Part shown: piece by piece, positions 41,612 through 49,943 of the stretch
How positions within the stretch are numbered: position 1 is the first letter of the stretch
Layout: every line of letters begins with the position of its first letter
Source of the DNA: Methylicorpusculum oleiharenae
GTDB lineage: Bacteria; Pseudomonadota; Gammaproteobacteria; Methylococcales; Methylomonadaceae
Assembly (NCBI RefSeq): GCF_009828925.2
Contig: NZ_WUTY02000001.1
Location: forward strand, 1,146,492 to 1,210,491
DNA: 64,000 nt
Reading direction: 5' to 3'
The notes under the pieces: generated by a model
What the model was told of the DNA's origin: nothing
Database searches by the model: none
Seen by the model: the letters and a program-made list of their open reading frames with translations, nothing else
Position numbers and translations under genes: made by a program

Positions 41612-42106
41612 ATGCAAACCCGTTATAGTGAAGAATTTAAACAGCAAGCCCTGAGTAAAGTATTGCAACGCGGTGATAAAAGTATTCAATCGATTGCCGA
41701 TGAATTGACTATCAGTGTGTTTACTCTGAAAGGCTGGCTTAAACAGACACGATCCAAATCAACAACAAACACTATGAATCAACAACGTCCTAAAGACTGG
41801 ACTCGGGAACAACGGTTTGAAGCCTTGCTAGCCAGCGCGGGCTTGGAAGGCGAAGCACTCAATGCCTTTTGCCGTGAACGAGGCTTGTTTACCCATCACC
41901 TGCAAACGTGGCAACAAGACTTTATTAAACCTCTTGAGGTCACCGAACCCAGCCAAGTCTCAAGGAAAGCCTTGAAACCCTTGGAGAACGAGATTGCACA
42001 ACTGAAGAAAGACCTGCAACGCAAGGAGAAAGCCTTGGCAGAAGCCGCCGCTTTGTTGATTCTTCAAAAAAAGTGCCACGCGTTCTGGGAGGAAAAGGCG
42101 CCATGA
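41612..42106 (+). CDS. IS3-family transposase OrfA
   Basis: Protein of 164 residues that binds the element ends. The N-terminal helix-turn-helix is RYSEEFKQQALSKVLQRGDK through IADELTISVFTLKGWLKQT. A second HTH-like segment follows (QRFEALLASAGLEGEAL), and the C-terminus is a leucine-zipper-like coiled coil (IAQLKKDLQRKEKALAEAAAL). This is longer than most OrfA proteins (about 100 residues). Its stop codon overlaps the OrfB start as ATGA. Confidence 0.88.
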   Translation: MQTRYSEEFKQQALSKVLQRGDKSIQSIADELTISVFTLKGWLKQTRSKSTTNTMNQQRPKDWTREQRFEALLASAGLEGEALNAFCRERGLFTHHLQTWQQDFIKPLEVTEPSQVSRKALKPLENEIAQLKKDLQRKEKALAEAAALLILQKKCHAFWEEKAP

Positions 42107-43170
42107 TCCCTCTTGCAGAACGCACCCATTTACTCACCTTATTTAACGAAGCGTTTGATCACGGAGCCCGTAAAGCCAAAGCTGCCGAGGTGATGGGGCT
42201 ACCGCTACGCACATTACAACGTTGGCAACGTCCCGAAGCCGTGCCGGTTGACGGTCGCACGCGCCGTCAACACGTGCCTTGTAATCGTTTGAGTGACGAA
42301 GAACGCGCTCAGGTATTAGCCCTAGCCAACAGCGATGAGTTCAAAGACAAAACACCGCATCAGATCGTGCCGATGTTGGCCGAACGCGGCGAGTATTATG
42401 CCTCGGAGTCGACGATTTACCGCATTTTTCGCGAGGCGAAACAAGTCAAACACCGTCATGCCTGCCGTCCATCGGTCGAGCGTAGTAAGCCGAAAGCCCT
42501 CATCGCGACGGCACCGAAACAACTGGTGAGTTGGGATATCACCTATTTGACCAGCCTCATCAAAGGCCAGTTTTTCTATCTGTATCTGTTCATGGATATC
42601 TTCAGTCGCAAGATTGTCGGCTGGCAAGTTTATGAACAAGAAAACAGCGAACTGGCGGCCGATCTGATCACGGATCTCTGCCAACGAGAAGGGATTCCAC
42701 CGCACCAGTTGGTGTTACATTCCGACAACGGCAGCCCGATGAAAGGGGCAACGCTGCTGGCAACCTTGCAGCAGCTTGGCGTCACACCCTCACGGAGTCG
42801 CCCGGCGGTGAGTAACGACAACCCGTATTCCGAGTCGTTGTTTAAAACGCTGAAATACGACGCCCAGTATCCGACCCAACCGTTTGCCTCGGTCACCGCC
42901 GCCAGGGACTGGGTAACCGACTTTGTCGCCTGGTACAACCATGAGCATCGGCATAGTGGCATTCAATTTGTAACGCCTGAGCAACGCCACAGGGGTGAAG
43001 ATCGGGCGATCCTGAAGCAACGCAAGGCCGTTTACGAGGCCGCTAAAGCCAAAAAACCGGAGCGCTGGAGTCGTAATACCCGAAACTGGGAATGGCAGGC
43101 AGAAGTCTGTTTAAATCCCGATAAACCGAGCGATAGTGCGGTAAAAAATACCGACACTACCGTTCATTAA
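42103..43170 (+). CDS. IS3-family transposase OrfB (DDE integrase core)
   Basis: Protein of 355 residues. The ATG at 42103 lies in an ATGA overlap with OrfA, so translation by coupling is likely instead of, or beside, the frameshift fusion common in IS3 elements. The integrase core has Asp in VSWDITYLTSL, Asp in LVLHSDNGSPMKG and Glu in NDNPYSESLFKTLK. The N-terminal 90 residues are an HTH_21-like region (TPHQIVPMLAERGEYYASESTIYRI). The reading frame is complete, so the element may be active. Confidence 0.92.
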   Translation: MIPLAERTHLLTLFNEAFDHGARKAKAAEVMGLPLRTLQRWQRPEAVPVDGRTRRQHVPCNRLSDEERAQVLALANSDEFKDKTPHQIVPMLAERGEYYASESTIYRIFREAKQVKHRHACRPSVERSKPKALIATAPKQLVSWDITYLTSLIKGQFFYLYLFMDIFSRKIVGWQVYEQENSELAADLITDLCQREGIPPHQLVLHSDNGSPMKGATLLATLQQLGVTPSRSRPAVSNDNPYSESLFKTLKYDAQYPTQPFASVTAARDWVTDFVAWYNHEHRHSGIQFVTPEQRHRGEDRAILKQRKAVYEAAKAKKPERWSRNTRNWEWQAEVCLNPDKPSDSAVKNTDTTVH

Positions 43171-43200
43171 TTTTCAACTCATGCGACAACTACGTTGACA

Positions 43201-43997
43201 TTTACCGTTAATCAGGCATTTAGCCGGATTACCGGCTACAAAGCCGAAGAAGCGATTGGCCGGACCCCGACCTTTCTCAGTTCCGGGCGGCATAGTGAAG
43301 ATTTCTATCAGGCCCTATGAGCAGCCGTAAATGGCGGTGGTTACTGGCACGGAGAAATCTGGGACAAGCGCAAGAATGGCGAGATATTCCCGTTGTGGCT
43401 CACCCTGACCGCCGTGGCTGACGGGGAGGGTGAAATCACGCATTACGTCGGCTCATTCACGGACATCACAGTACAAAAGCAGGCCGAAAAGGTTTTGCTT
43501 GAAGCGCGTCAGCGTCTGGAAAATCAGGTGGCAACCACAAAAGAGGAGCTGGAAAAACGCAAGGAAGAGACCGCAGAGATCAATACCGCGCTCAAGGTTC
43601 TTCTAAAGCATCGTGAAACGGACAAATCTGAAGCGCAAAATGCGCTGTTGTCCGAGGTGGAGGAAACCATCAGCCCTTCCTGAAAAAATTGAAAGGGGCC
43701 AGTGCCGGACGGCGTCAAAGCACCCGCCTGATCAGTATTCTTGAAACCAATCTCCAGCATCTGGTGGACTCCTACGGGGGGGCCACTACGCTATCCGCGG
43801 CCCTCCACCACTTGACCCCCGTTGAGATGCAGGTGGCGTTATTGCTCAGGCAGGGGTTATCCACAAAGGTCATCGCTATGACCTTAAATATCTCGCCGGG
43901 AACCGTCAGTATCCACCGGAAACACATCCGCAAGAAATTAGGCTTGGACGGCAAGGCAGCCAATCTTCAAAATTACCTAAAGTCATTGACCGAATAA
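43201..43997 (+). pseudogene. PAS domain / LuxR-type HTH regulator, three lesions
   Basis: Remnant of a cytoplasmic sensor-regulator. Coding begins abruptly at the IS boundary within a PAS domain (NQAFSRITGYKAEEAIGRTP). At 43318-43320 an in-frame TGA stands where related PAS domains have Trp (FYQAL-stop-AAVNGGGYWHGEIW). Coding goes on through HYVGSFTDITVQKQAE and a coiled coil to a frame change near 43680. The last part (43689-43997) is a LuxR HTH: LTPVEMQVALLLRQGLSTKVIAMTLNI, then GTVSIHRKHIRKKLGL. It has lost its 5' end, gained a stop and shifted frame, so it is dead. Confidence 0.85.
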
Positions 43998-44516
43998 GAT
44001 AAGACTACAATCAGTCTAATTTCCCCCGAATGGGTATTTTATATATCCATTTCATACCCTTTAATACTCTATTTTAAGTGATTGTCTTTTACTCTATTTA
44101 GGGAGTATAAATTTATTAGTTTTTGATGAAATGCTTCATCGCTGTGTTCCACGGAAGCGCATATTTCACAGCTTCTATAAAGGCATCCTGCATTCAAATT
44201 AAATGCATTCATAGCGAAAACTGTTTAAAGCGTGCAGCTTTTATCGATGACCGCCCATTTGAGTCTGTTGAGAATGTCAAGGCCAAGACAGGTTTTATTC
44301 GAAAATTAAAAACCCAATTTTTTTGGGGTTGTCTAGGTATTTGCACGTATCGTTTATTTGTTTGTTATCTGATTTAATACATTCTGATTTAGTGATATTG
44401 AAGTTTGCACCCTTAAACCCGTCACCAACATAATAAAAATAAAACGGGTCTGATTCGAAACAGGATAAAACTTGTTATTACCGAATCAATATCAATATAA
44501 ACACAGGAGAGTTATT
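43998..44516. other. Intergenic region without a supported gene
   Basis: About 520 AT-rich bases before the secreted protein gene. An 84-residue frame at 44123-44377 has no ribosome site, no domain and an odd composition, so it was not accepted. Promoter elements for the downstream gene are presumably here but none stands out. ACAGGAGAG just before 44517 is a good ribosome site. Confidence 0.4.
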
Positions 44517-46056
44517 ATGAAAACGCTAAAACAATTCCAGCCTAAGATCCTGGCTGCGGCAGTTTTAATAGGATTATGCGTAATGAGTACCAGTGTATTT
44601 GCTGCTCCGGCTAGCGGAGTCGGCGGTGGTGGAGGAGGTTCTGGTGGGGGAGGTTCTGGTGGAGGAGACGGTGGTGGTGGCAGCGAGGCCCCGGATTTAG
44701 GGGATCTTTTCGTCCTCTATCGCAACGCTGACGGTATTCCCGTTCTTACCGCAGATTCCTGTCAGCAGCCTCTTGCGGCCGCTTCCTTCCCCGGCTGTAT
44801 AAACATACCGGAAACTTCGGACTGTCGCCTGATTCCTGTCGATCCCGGTACCTGCGCAGTCATGCCCGGTTATGAAACTTTCACACAGGAGATTGAGTTC
44901 GGCCGTACCAATGTGGCGCGCTCGCCAGCCTCGGTGTTTGATCAGCAGTTGGAGGACGTCGTTGTCCGGCTGTCCACAGCCGACTGCGTCACCCGGGATG
45001 CTGCCGGGCGGATGGTGACCAGCACCGTTACGGATGGCGTTGTTGAGTCGGCTGCCATCGACTCGCCGCTACAGAACTTGGCTATCTACAAACAACTCAT
45101 GCTGAATGGTTATCTAGGCGCTGAATCCGCTCCGATTGAGTTGCCAGCGGATGAACTCGACATCGCTGCCGTGGGCATTGGCGCAGCCTCCGACAAGGGG
45201 GGGCAAGGTCAGCGTGGACATGGTGGTCTATCTGAATCAGATCCTCGGCCTCACGGACGAAAGCGTGACAACCACGTTACCCAAGAAGTGCATCGAGGTC
45301 AAGGAAGAGGTGATGGGCGTGATCACAATGGTCAAGAAGTGCTTCCTCGACTACGGAGCCACGGGCGGAAACTTTACCCATGACCGTGGCGCGCACTTCG
45401 GGGCGTTGCCCGCACCGGCCTACATTCCCGCCGGCGCTCCTCAGCCAGGTTGGACCGAGTATTTGGGTGTGTTGGATTCTAATCCCTCGTACCCCACTTT
45501 CTACAGAGCTCAAGGCCCTACCCTGGACGCAGTGCCTGAACTTAAGGCCGATACTCATTGGATGGGATCTAACATTGGTGGTTTCGCTACAGCAGCCGAC
45601 GATGCCCGTGGGGTCATCAACTACTTGCACAGCTGGCCATTGCCGGAAGACTTCGCGACTGCGCAGACCTGTGATGCCTCTAGTGACATCCATTATGACG
45701 TCTCAATCAGCGCGGATTCTGGGCTGCAAGTGCCCGTGCGCATGGTAGCGGGCACGGAGGGCAGGGAATTCACCTTGGCCGTTGCGAACGCAGGTCCGGA
45801 TACGGCAACAGGCAGCGTGCTACTAACTGCCGTCGACGCTAAGGGAGTCTCCATACCGACCTTCCCCCGGTCCTACATCTTCACGCTCACACCCGGAACC
45901 AGTAAGAGTTGGACCGAGGCTTTCAGTATTAGCTACAAAACCACGGTCACTTGGACGGCGACTGTCACAGCTGATCACGACGTGAACAAGAACAACAACA
46001 GTGTCACCGAGATCACGACGGTAATAGGAAAAGGTGGCGGTAAATCATCGAAATAA
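44517..46056 (+). pseudogene. Secreted Gly-rich protein with C-terminal CARDB-like domain, frameshift at a G7 run
   Basis: The ATG at 44517 has ACAGGAGAG upstream and starts a signal peptide (MKTLKQFQPKILAAAVLIGL to VFAAPAS). A Gly/Ser linker follows (residues 35-55), then a Cys-containing domain (DSCQQPLAAASFPGC, ETSDCRL, GTCAVM). At 45197-45203 seven G residues occur and the frame changes. Downstream coding (KVSVDMVVYLNQILGLTDE to the end) completes a protein of about 512 residues, whose last 110 resemble a beta-sandwich CARDB/DUF11 fold (REFTLAVANAGPDTATGSVLLTAV). Function unknown. The change could be a true mutation, phase variation or a sequencing slip. GC content is much higher than in neighbouring genes. 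Confidence 0.7.
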
Positions 46057-46080
46057 GCAATCTAATTTCGGTTAGCAAGC

Positions 46081-46117
46081 AAGGCTGGGCGAGTCAACAT
46101 ACTTTCCCAGCCTTTTT
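46081..46117 (+). terminator. Rho-independent terminator between the two secreted-protein genes
   Basis: Arms AAGGCTGGG (46081-46089) and CCCAGCCTT (46106-46114) pair perfectly and are followed by TTT. It indicates that the 611-residue protein gene downstream has at least partly separate expression. Confidence 0.8.
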
Positions 46118-46150
46118 AGGCTTATTCAGAAGGGATAAAGGAGCAAGACC

Positions 46151-47986
46151 ATGAAGACATACCTTGTACATTCAATATTTGCCATCCTGGGAGTCGGAGC
46201 AGCTGCGGCTTTCGCTAAACAGCCTCCGGCGCCCCCCTGGTTCACATGGACCACGGTCGTGAACAACAACGACGTGATGCCCCCGAGCCAGAAAAAGTTC
46301 AACAGCTACAACCAGCCCTCGGTGAACCTCGACGGTCTGGTGGTCATCCGGGCTCGCAGTCATGGGGGGCCGGGAGACACGGGCGGCGGCCACGTCGGTG
46401 AGGGCGAGGCGACCACCGTTGGACCGGCTGCGAGCGATGGCGGTAACGGCGGCATAGACACCGAGCACGGTAACCAGCCCGTTCACGGTATCTACACCCG
46501 CGATATGAGAGTGGCCAACAGCCCCATCGTTAGAATCCTCGACCGGAAGACAGAGGTTCCCCAGCCGAACAACCTCGGCACCAAATTTGTCGAGACCCCG
46601 TCCTTCCCGCGCATCGACATGTTGTCGGACACCATCGCTACCCGCGGCAATCACCAGCCGGTGTGGACATACGGCTCTGAGGGTGATGAGACTCGGGCTG
46701 GGACCACGGGCGTCTACACCAACCCCTTCGGCGATCTGATCACCGGCGCCGCTAAACTCGGCGCAGTACCCGGCCTAGGGTTCTTCGCAGTCCCCGGCCT
46801 CCAGTCTCTCACCATGTTCGACGTTTTTCCCGGCGCACCGGCGGTGACCGGCGGAAGCACCATCGTGTTCAAAGGCAATTTCACGGTGGACAACGTCGGT
46901 AAAACCGGAGTGTTCTACCGCAATCTGGTCGACAGTGACATCAACGGTGGATCCGGTGGAGGAACGAATCCCGTTGTGCTGATCGCTAACAATATCGTCA
47001 CTAAAATTCCTGGCACCACTCAGGTGTTCGGCTCCACCTCACCGCCCAGCGCGGCGAACGGCAGGGTAGTGTTCGCCGGTTTCGACGACGAGGAGAAACC
47101 GACCCTGGGCGGCATCTATCTGGCGCCGCTGGCGCAAACACCGTCACTCAAGACCCTCGTCAGCATCGGCGGACGGGTTCCCGGAGAGGGTGTCAAGAGC
47201 ACCTTTAACAATCTTGGGGAGGGCGGCGCGTTCGACGGTCGTTTCGTAGGCTTCTGGGGCGCCTGGGGGGCGAAGACCCGGACGGTGCGTCTGTACTGCC
47301 CGACGGAAGGCAACAAAGACCGCATCGACTACTGCAACCAAAAGCTTGTGTGCGAAGACACGGGAGAGATCATCGGGGATGAGAACAGCACCTGTGACGA
47401 GACGGGCTGCTGGCAGGAAAAAAAGGTCCCCGTGAACCAGGGCATCTTCGTCCACGACACACTGGGCGGCACTACGCGGACAGTGGCCAAGACCAAGGCG
47501 CGCTTCGATGAGTTCCTGTTCTGGAACTACTCCGGCAAGACCCCTTGCGTGGGTGGTGGTCACTCCGAGGAAGGCGCCGAGGACGATGGCGAGCTTACGC
47601 GCTGGCGTTCGTCCGCCTTTGTCGCGGTGTCGGGCCAAGCCACCGCCTTCAAAGCCGTCGCAAGTGGCGGTGAGCAGGGGGCCTGCGGGTCCTGTCACAG
47701 CGGGGATGGCGTGGGTTCGGTTCCGCCATCGCCGTTTCATGCGCGGCTAGTGGGCATTTATCTCAACCGGCATCCGGGGCAGGACATCATCACTGTGCTC
47801 GATACGCGGACAGACGGGCAGAAGATCGATCCTGAAGCGCCGGCGGGCTCAAAGGTCACTGAGCTGGGTATCGAGCGCGAAAGTCTCCGCGGGGACTGGC
47901 TGGTCGTTAATGCAAAGATGGGCATTGAAGGTGGCACTGAAGAAGAAGCTATGGCCGGTATTTACCAAACCCGCGTGCCAAAATAA
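46151..47986 (+). CDS. Secreted protein with a single c-type heme motif
   Basis: Protein of 611 residues with a signal peptide (MKTYLVHSIFAILGVGAAAAFA, cut before KQPPAPP). From about residue 50 to 380 it shows repeating segments such as NSYNQPSVNLDGLVVIRARS, GKTGVFYRNLV and NGRVVFAGFDDEEKPTLGGIYL, suggesting a beta-propeller-like fold. A heme-c attachment motif CGSCH sits at residues 512-516, within GACGSCHSGDG. Four other Cys occur around residues 385-420. In a periplasmic or outer-surface protein this could be a monoheme electron carrier or sensor. The specific role is unknown. Like its upstream neighbour it is distinctly GC-rich. Confidence 0.75.
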   Translation: MKTYLVHSIFAILGVGAAAAFAKQPPAPPWFTWTTVVNNNDVMPPSQKKFNSYNQPSVNLDGLVVIRARSHGGPGDTGGGHVGEGEATTVGPAASDGGNGGIDTEHGNQPVHGIYTRDMRVANSPIVRILDRKTEVPQPNNLGTKFVETPSFPRIDMLSDTIATRGNHQPVWTYGSEGDETRAGTTGVYTNPFGDLITGAAKLGAVPGLGFFAVPGLQSLTMFDVFPGAPAVTGGSTIVFKGNFTVDNVGKTGVFYRNLVDSDINGGSGGGTNPVVLIANNIVTKIPGTTQVFGSTSPPSAANGRVVFAGFDDEEKPTLGGIYLAPLAQTPSLKTLVSIGGRVPGEGVKSTFNNLGEGGAFDGRFVGFWGAWGAKTRTVRLYCPTEGNKDRIDYCNQKLVCEDTGEIIGDENSTCDETGCWQEKKVPVNQGIFVHDTLGGTTRTVAKTKARFDEFLFWNYSGKTPCVGGGHSEEGAEDDGELTRWRSSAFVAVSGQATAFKAVASGGEQGACGSCHSGDGVGSVPPSPFHARLVGIYLNRHPGQDIITVLDTRTDGQKIDPEAPAGSKVTELGIERESLRGDWLVVNAKMGIEGGTEEEAMAGIYQTRVPK

Positions 47987-48036
47987 ATCGGGGAATCTTC
48001 CCCTTCCGGCTTATCGTTGCTTTAGTCTCCGAGTCA

Positions 48037-48070
48037 GGTTGGGCAACAGCCTTATTGTTGCCCAACCTTT
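48037..48070 (+). terminator. Terminator hairpin after the heme-motif gene
   Basis: Twelve-base perfect arms GGTTGGGCAACA (48037-48048) and TGTTGCCCAACC (48056-48067) with a seven-base loop, followed by TTT. It lies 50 bp behind the stop codon. Confidence 0.85.
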
Positions 48071-48234
48071 CAATGTCCGATAATTGAACGACAATTTAAA
48101 TTTTTCAAAACATTTATCGAGTTGAATTTTAGAAACGTCGGACGAAAAAATCATGTCTGACCTCCTAATGAAAAAAATTACGGGTCCGGCAAGAAAGCCT
48201 TTTTTAACAAGCCATTATTCGTGAGGTTTAAATC

Positions 48235-48603
48235 ATGAACATGAAACACCTGAACGATGCCGGTATTACCGGCCTATTTCTGGCTGCATTCGCGTTTAAT
48301 GCGTTTGCTGAAACGGACCAACCTCGCGTGCAGCAACAGCAGCAATTTCAACAGCAGCAGCGTGAGCAGATTCAGAGCCGAGAATACATGCAGTCTGATC
48401 AAGAGTTACAACAGCGCGAACAGAACCGCACCATGACGGAAGAGCAGGAGCGTTTGCAGCAGCAACAGCAAATGCAAATGCAACAACATCAGGAAATGCA
48501 GGAGAGAGCTCGGCAGAATGATATGATGCAAAAAGGAGGTCAGGGAATGGGGCCGCATGGCGGCGGCATGGGCGGAGGTATGGGCGGTGGTCGCGGCCGG
48601 TAA
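48235..48603 (+). CDS. Exported Gln-rich low-complexity protein
   Basis: Protein of 122 residues. The first 25 form a signal peptide (HLNDAGITGLFLAAFAFNAFA, cut before ETDQ). The mature part is nearly all Gln, Glu, Met and Arg (QQQQQFQQQQREQIQ, QMQMQQHQEMQER) and should be helical or disordered. The C-terminus is a Gly/Met tail ending GMGGGMGGGRGR. GAGG upstream of the ATG is a weak ribosome site. No family is recognised. The Gly-Met tail recalls metal-binding low-complexity proteins, but that is speculative. Confidence 0.7.
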   Translation: MNMKHLNDAGITGLFLAAFAFNAFAETDQPRVQQQQQFQQQQREQIQSREYMQSDQELQQREQNRTMTEEQERLQQQQQMQMQQHQEMQERARQNDMMQKGGQGMGPHGGGMGGGMGGGRGR

Positions 48604-48926
48604 TGAATTGTCTGGCCCTCTTCTATACAAGGCAAGTGATGGAAGCAGGGCCCAGGGCCGCGCTCAAATCAAGCAAAGGGTATAGGTGTTTTTGTTTTCA
48701 CTTATTGTTACCGGAAACTGAAACGGGCGTCCAAATGCTGATAAGCGAGGCATGATATTTTATGACTTTCCCTCAATTGTGTAGGGGAGAATTTTATATT
48801 CAAGGTAGATTAGAACAGGTTATAGCCGTAAGCCAACCCAACATTTCAAGGCCATGGCGATAATGGTTGGGTTGCCAATTGCAGGAAATCCAACCTTATG
48901 CTGAATAAATCAAGGAATTTGGCAAG
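48604..48926. other. Intergenic region with a REP-like hairpin
   Basis: No gene is seen in about 320 bp. It contains CAACCCAAC (48834-48842) and GTTGGGTTG (48866-48874), which can form a hairpin in the context TAGCCGTAAGCCAACCC. Similar words (TTGGGTTTACGGCTAT) occur at 62342, so it may belong to a dispersed repeat family. Confidence 0.45.
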
Positions 48927-49259
48927 ATGAGATTAAAAGAAAAAGACGTTGAGGTCGGCTATTTGTATTTGACGACTGCCAATCAATACCGTGCGGTGCT
49001 GGCGATGAAAGGTGACTTTATAATTTATGCGCCCGGTTCCGAAGAGGCTGAACCCTTAAAACTGACGGTCACTGAGATGCCCTTTGAAAATCAGCCATTC
49101 AAGAAATGCCAGATCGTTACCTTTGCCAAAAAGGATTATCAAGTATTTGATTTCAATGGCGCTGATGCGATCAAACATCGGTTGGATGAAGGACAGTTAG
49201 CTCAAATAACCGCTCAGTGTAATGCCAAGTCTGCTATTGCGGCTCTGTTAGCCGAATAA
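48927..49259 (+). CDS. Hypothetical protein, 110 residues
   Basis: Small soluble protein with an ordinary composition and no signal peptide. Predicted beta-rich N-terminal half (GYLYLTTANQYRAVLAMKGDFIIYAP) and helical C-terminus (DAIKHRLDEGQLAQITAQCNAKSAIAALLA). The ATG at 48927 is preceded by AAGGAAT. No family was recognised. It converges on the DUF2058 gene. Confidence 0.65.
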   Translation: MRLKEKDVEVGYLYLTTANQYRAVLAMKGDFIIYAPGSEEAEPLKLTVTEMPFENQPFKKCQIVTFAKKDYQVFDFNGADAIKHRLDEGQLAQITAQCNAKSAIAALLAE

Positions 49260-49321
49260 AGTAGTTATAACAGAAAAAAACTTTCGTCCTGTGCGGGTCA
49301 AAGGGCAGTGGTTTCCGGTCA

Positions 49322-49864
49322 TTACCAGATCAAATCATCAGGAATCTGGTATTGCGCATAAGCATCATCGGTGGTATCGGCGTTCTTTTTTTCGACGTTA
49401 AAAACGATCACGCTGGCTGCATCGCGCGACAGTATTTTTCTTGCTACTTCGGAAGATACCACTTCATAAGATTGCCCCAGCTTGACTATGGCAAGCCGGC
49501 CTTCGGCAATCTGATCCCGCATTTCAGTTGAGACATAAATCCGCTTAACTTTATTATTGTCCGTAAAATTATAAGCCAAGCCATCACCCGCTGTGGGCAG
49601 CCGGTTTAATTCAATAATCTGTTTGATCTGGGCAGCCAACTGTTTTTGCTCTTCCTGCTGCTGCCGTATTTGATTAAGCTCTCGATCGCGCTCCAGCTTT
49701 TCGGCTTGGGCTTTTTGAGCCAGCTCTTTAGCCTCATCAACCACTTCAACGTTATTTTTACGCTGCTGCTGGGTTTGTTTGCGTTTATCGGATTTAACGC
49801 TTTTGGCCTGAGCCGAGCTTACCAAGCCAGATTTAAGTAATTGTTCTTGTAATGAAAGTTTCAT
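49322..49864 (-). CDS. DUF2058 family protein (YaiL-like)
   Basis: Cytoplasmic protein of 180 residues, the usual length. The N-terminus LSLQEQLLKSGLVSSAQAKSVK is the family signature, followed by a charged coiled coil (KAQAEKLERDRELNQIRQQQEE). The C-terminal domain reads AYNFTDNNKVKRIYVS and ends with DAYAQYQIPDDLIW. Members are linked by some studies to nucleoprotein or ribosome-associated roles, but no function is established. It is a single gene. Confidence 0.88.
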   Translation of the reverse strand: MKLSLQEQLLKSGLVSSAQAKSVKSDKRKQTQQQRKNNVEVVDEAKELAQKAQAEKLERDRELNQIRQQQEEQKQLAAQIKQIIELNRLPTAGDGLAYNFTDNNKVKRIYVSTEMRDQIAEGRLAIVKLGQSYEVVSSEVARKILSRDAASVIVFNVEKKNADTTDDAYAQYQIPDDLIW

Positions 49865-49943
49865 TTTACGATCTACGTAACCCCGTATTTCAAAGTGAAA
49901 TAAAAAACAAATGTTTCAATCCGGCTTTTTCTGTTTGTTTTTT

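Larger units (their letters stand above)
41569..43200 (+). mobile_element. IS3-family insertion sequence, complete, no target duplication
   Basis: Terminal inverted repeats of 18 bp with three mismatches: TGTCAGGATAGTTGTCGC at 41569-41586 and its partner GCGACAACTACGTTGACA at 43183-43200. Length 1632 bp with two overlapping transposase frames. The three bases outside differ (CAG on the left, TTT on the right), and the genes on the two sides are unrelated fragments. That means the copy has taken part in a deletion or recombination since insertion. Confidence 0.88.

Noticed and set aside
43318-43320. TGA as a selenocysteine codon
   Set aside because: No SECIS-like stem behind it, and the same gene is also truncated and frameshifted.
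44123-44377. 84-residue reading frame
   Set aside because: No ribosome site and no protein-like composition; flanked by pseudogene debris.
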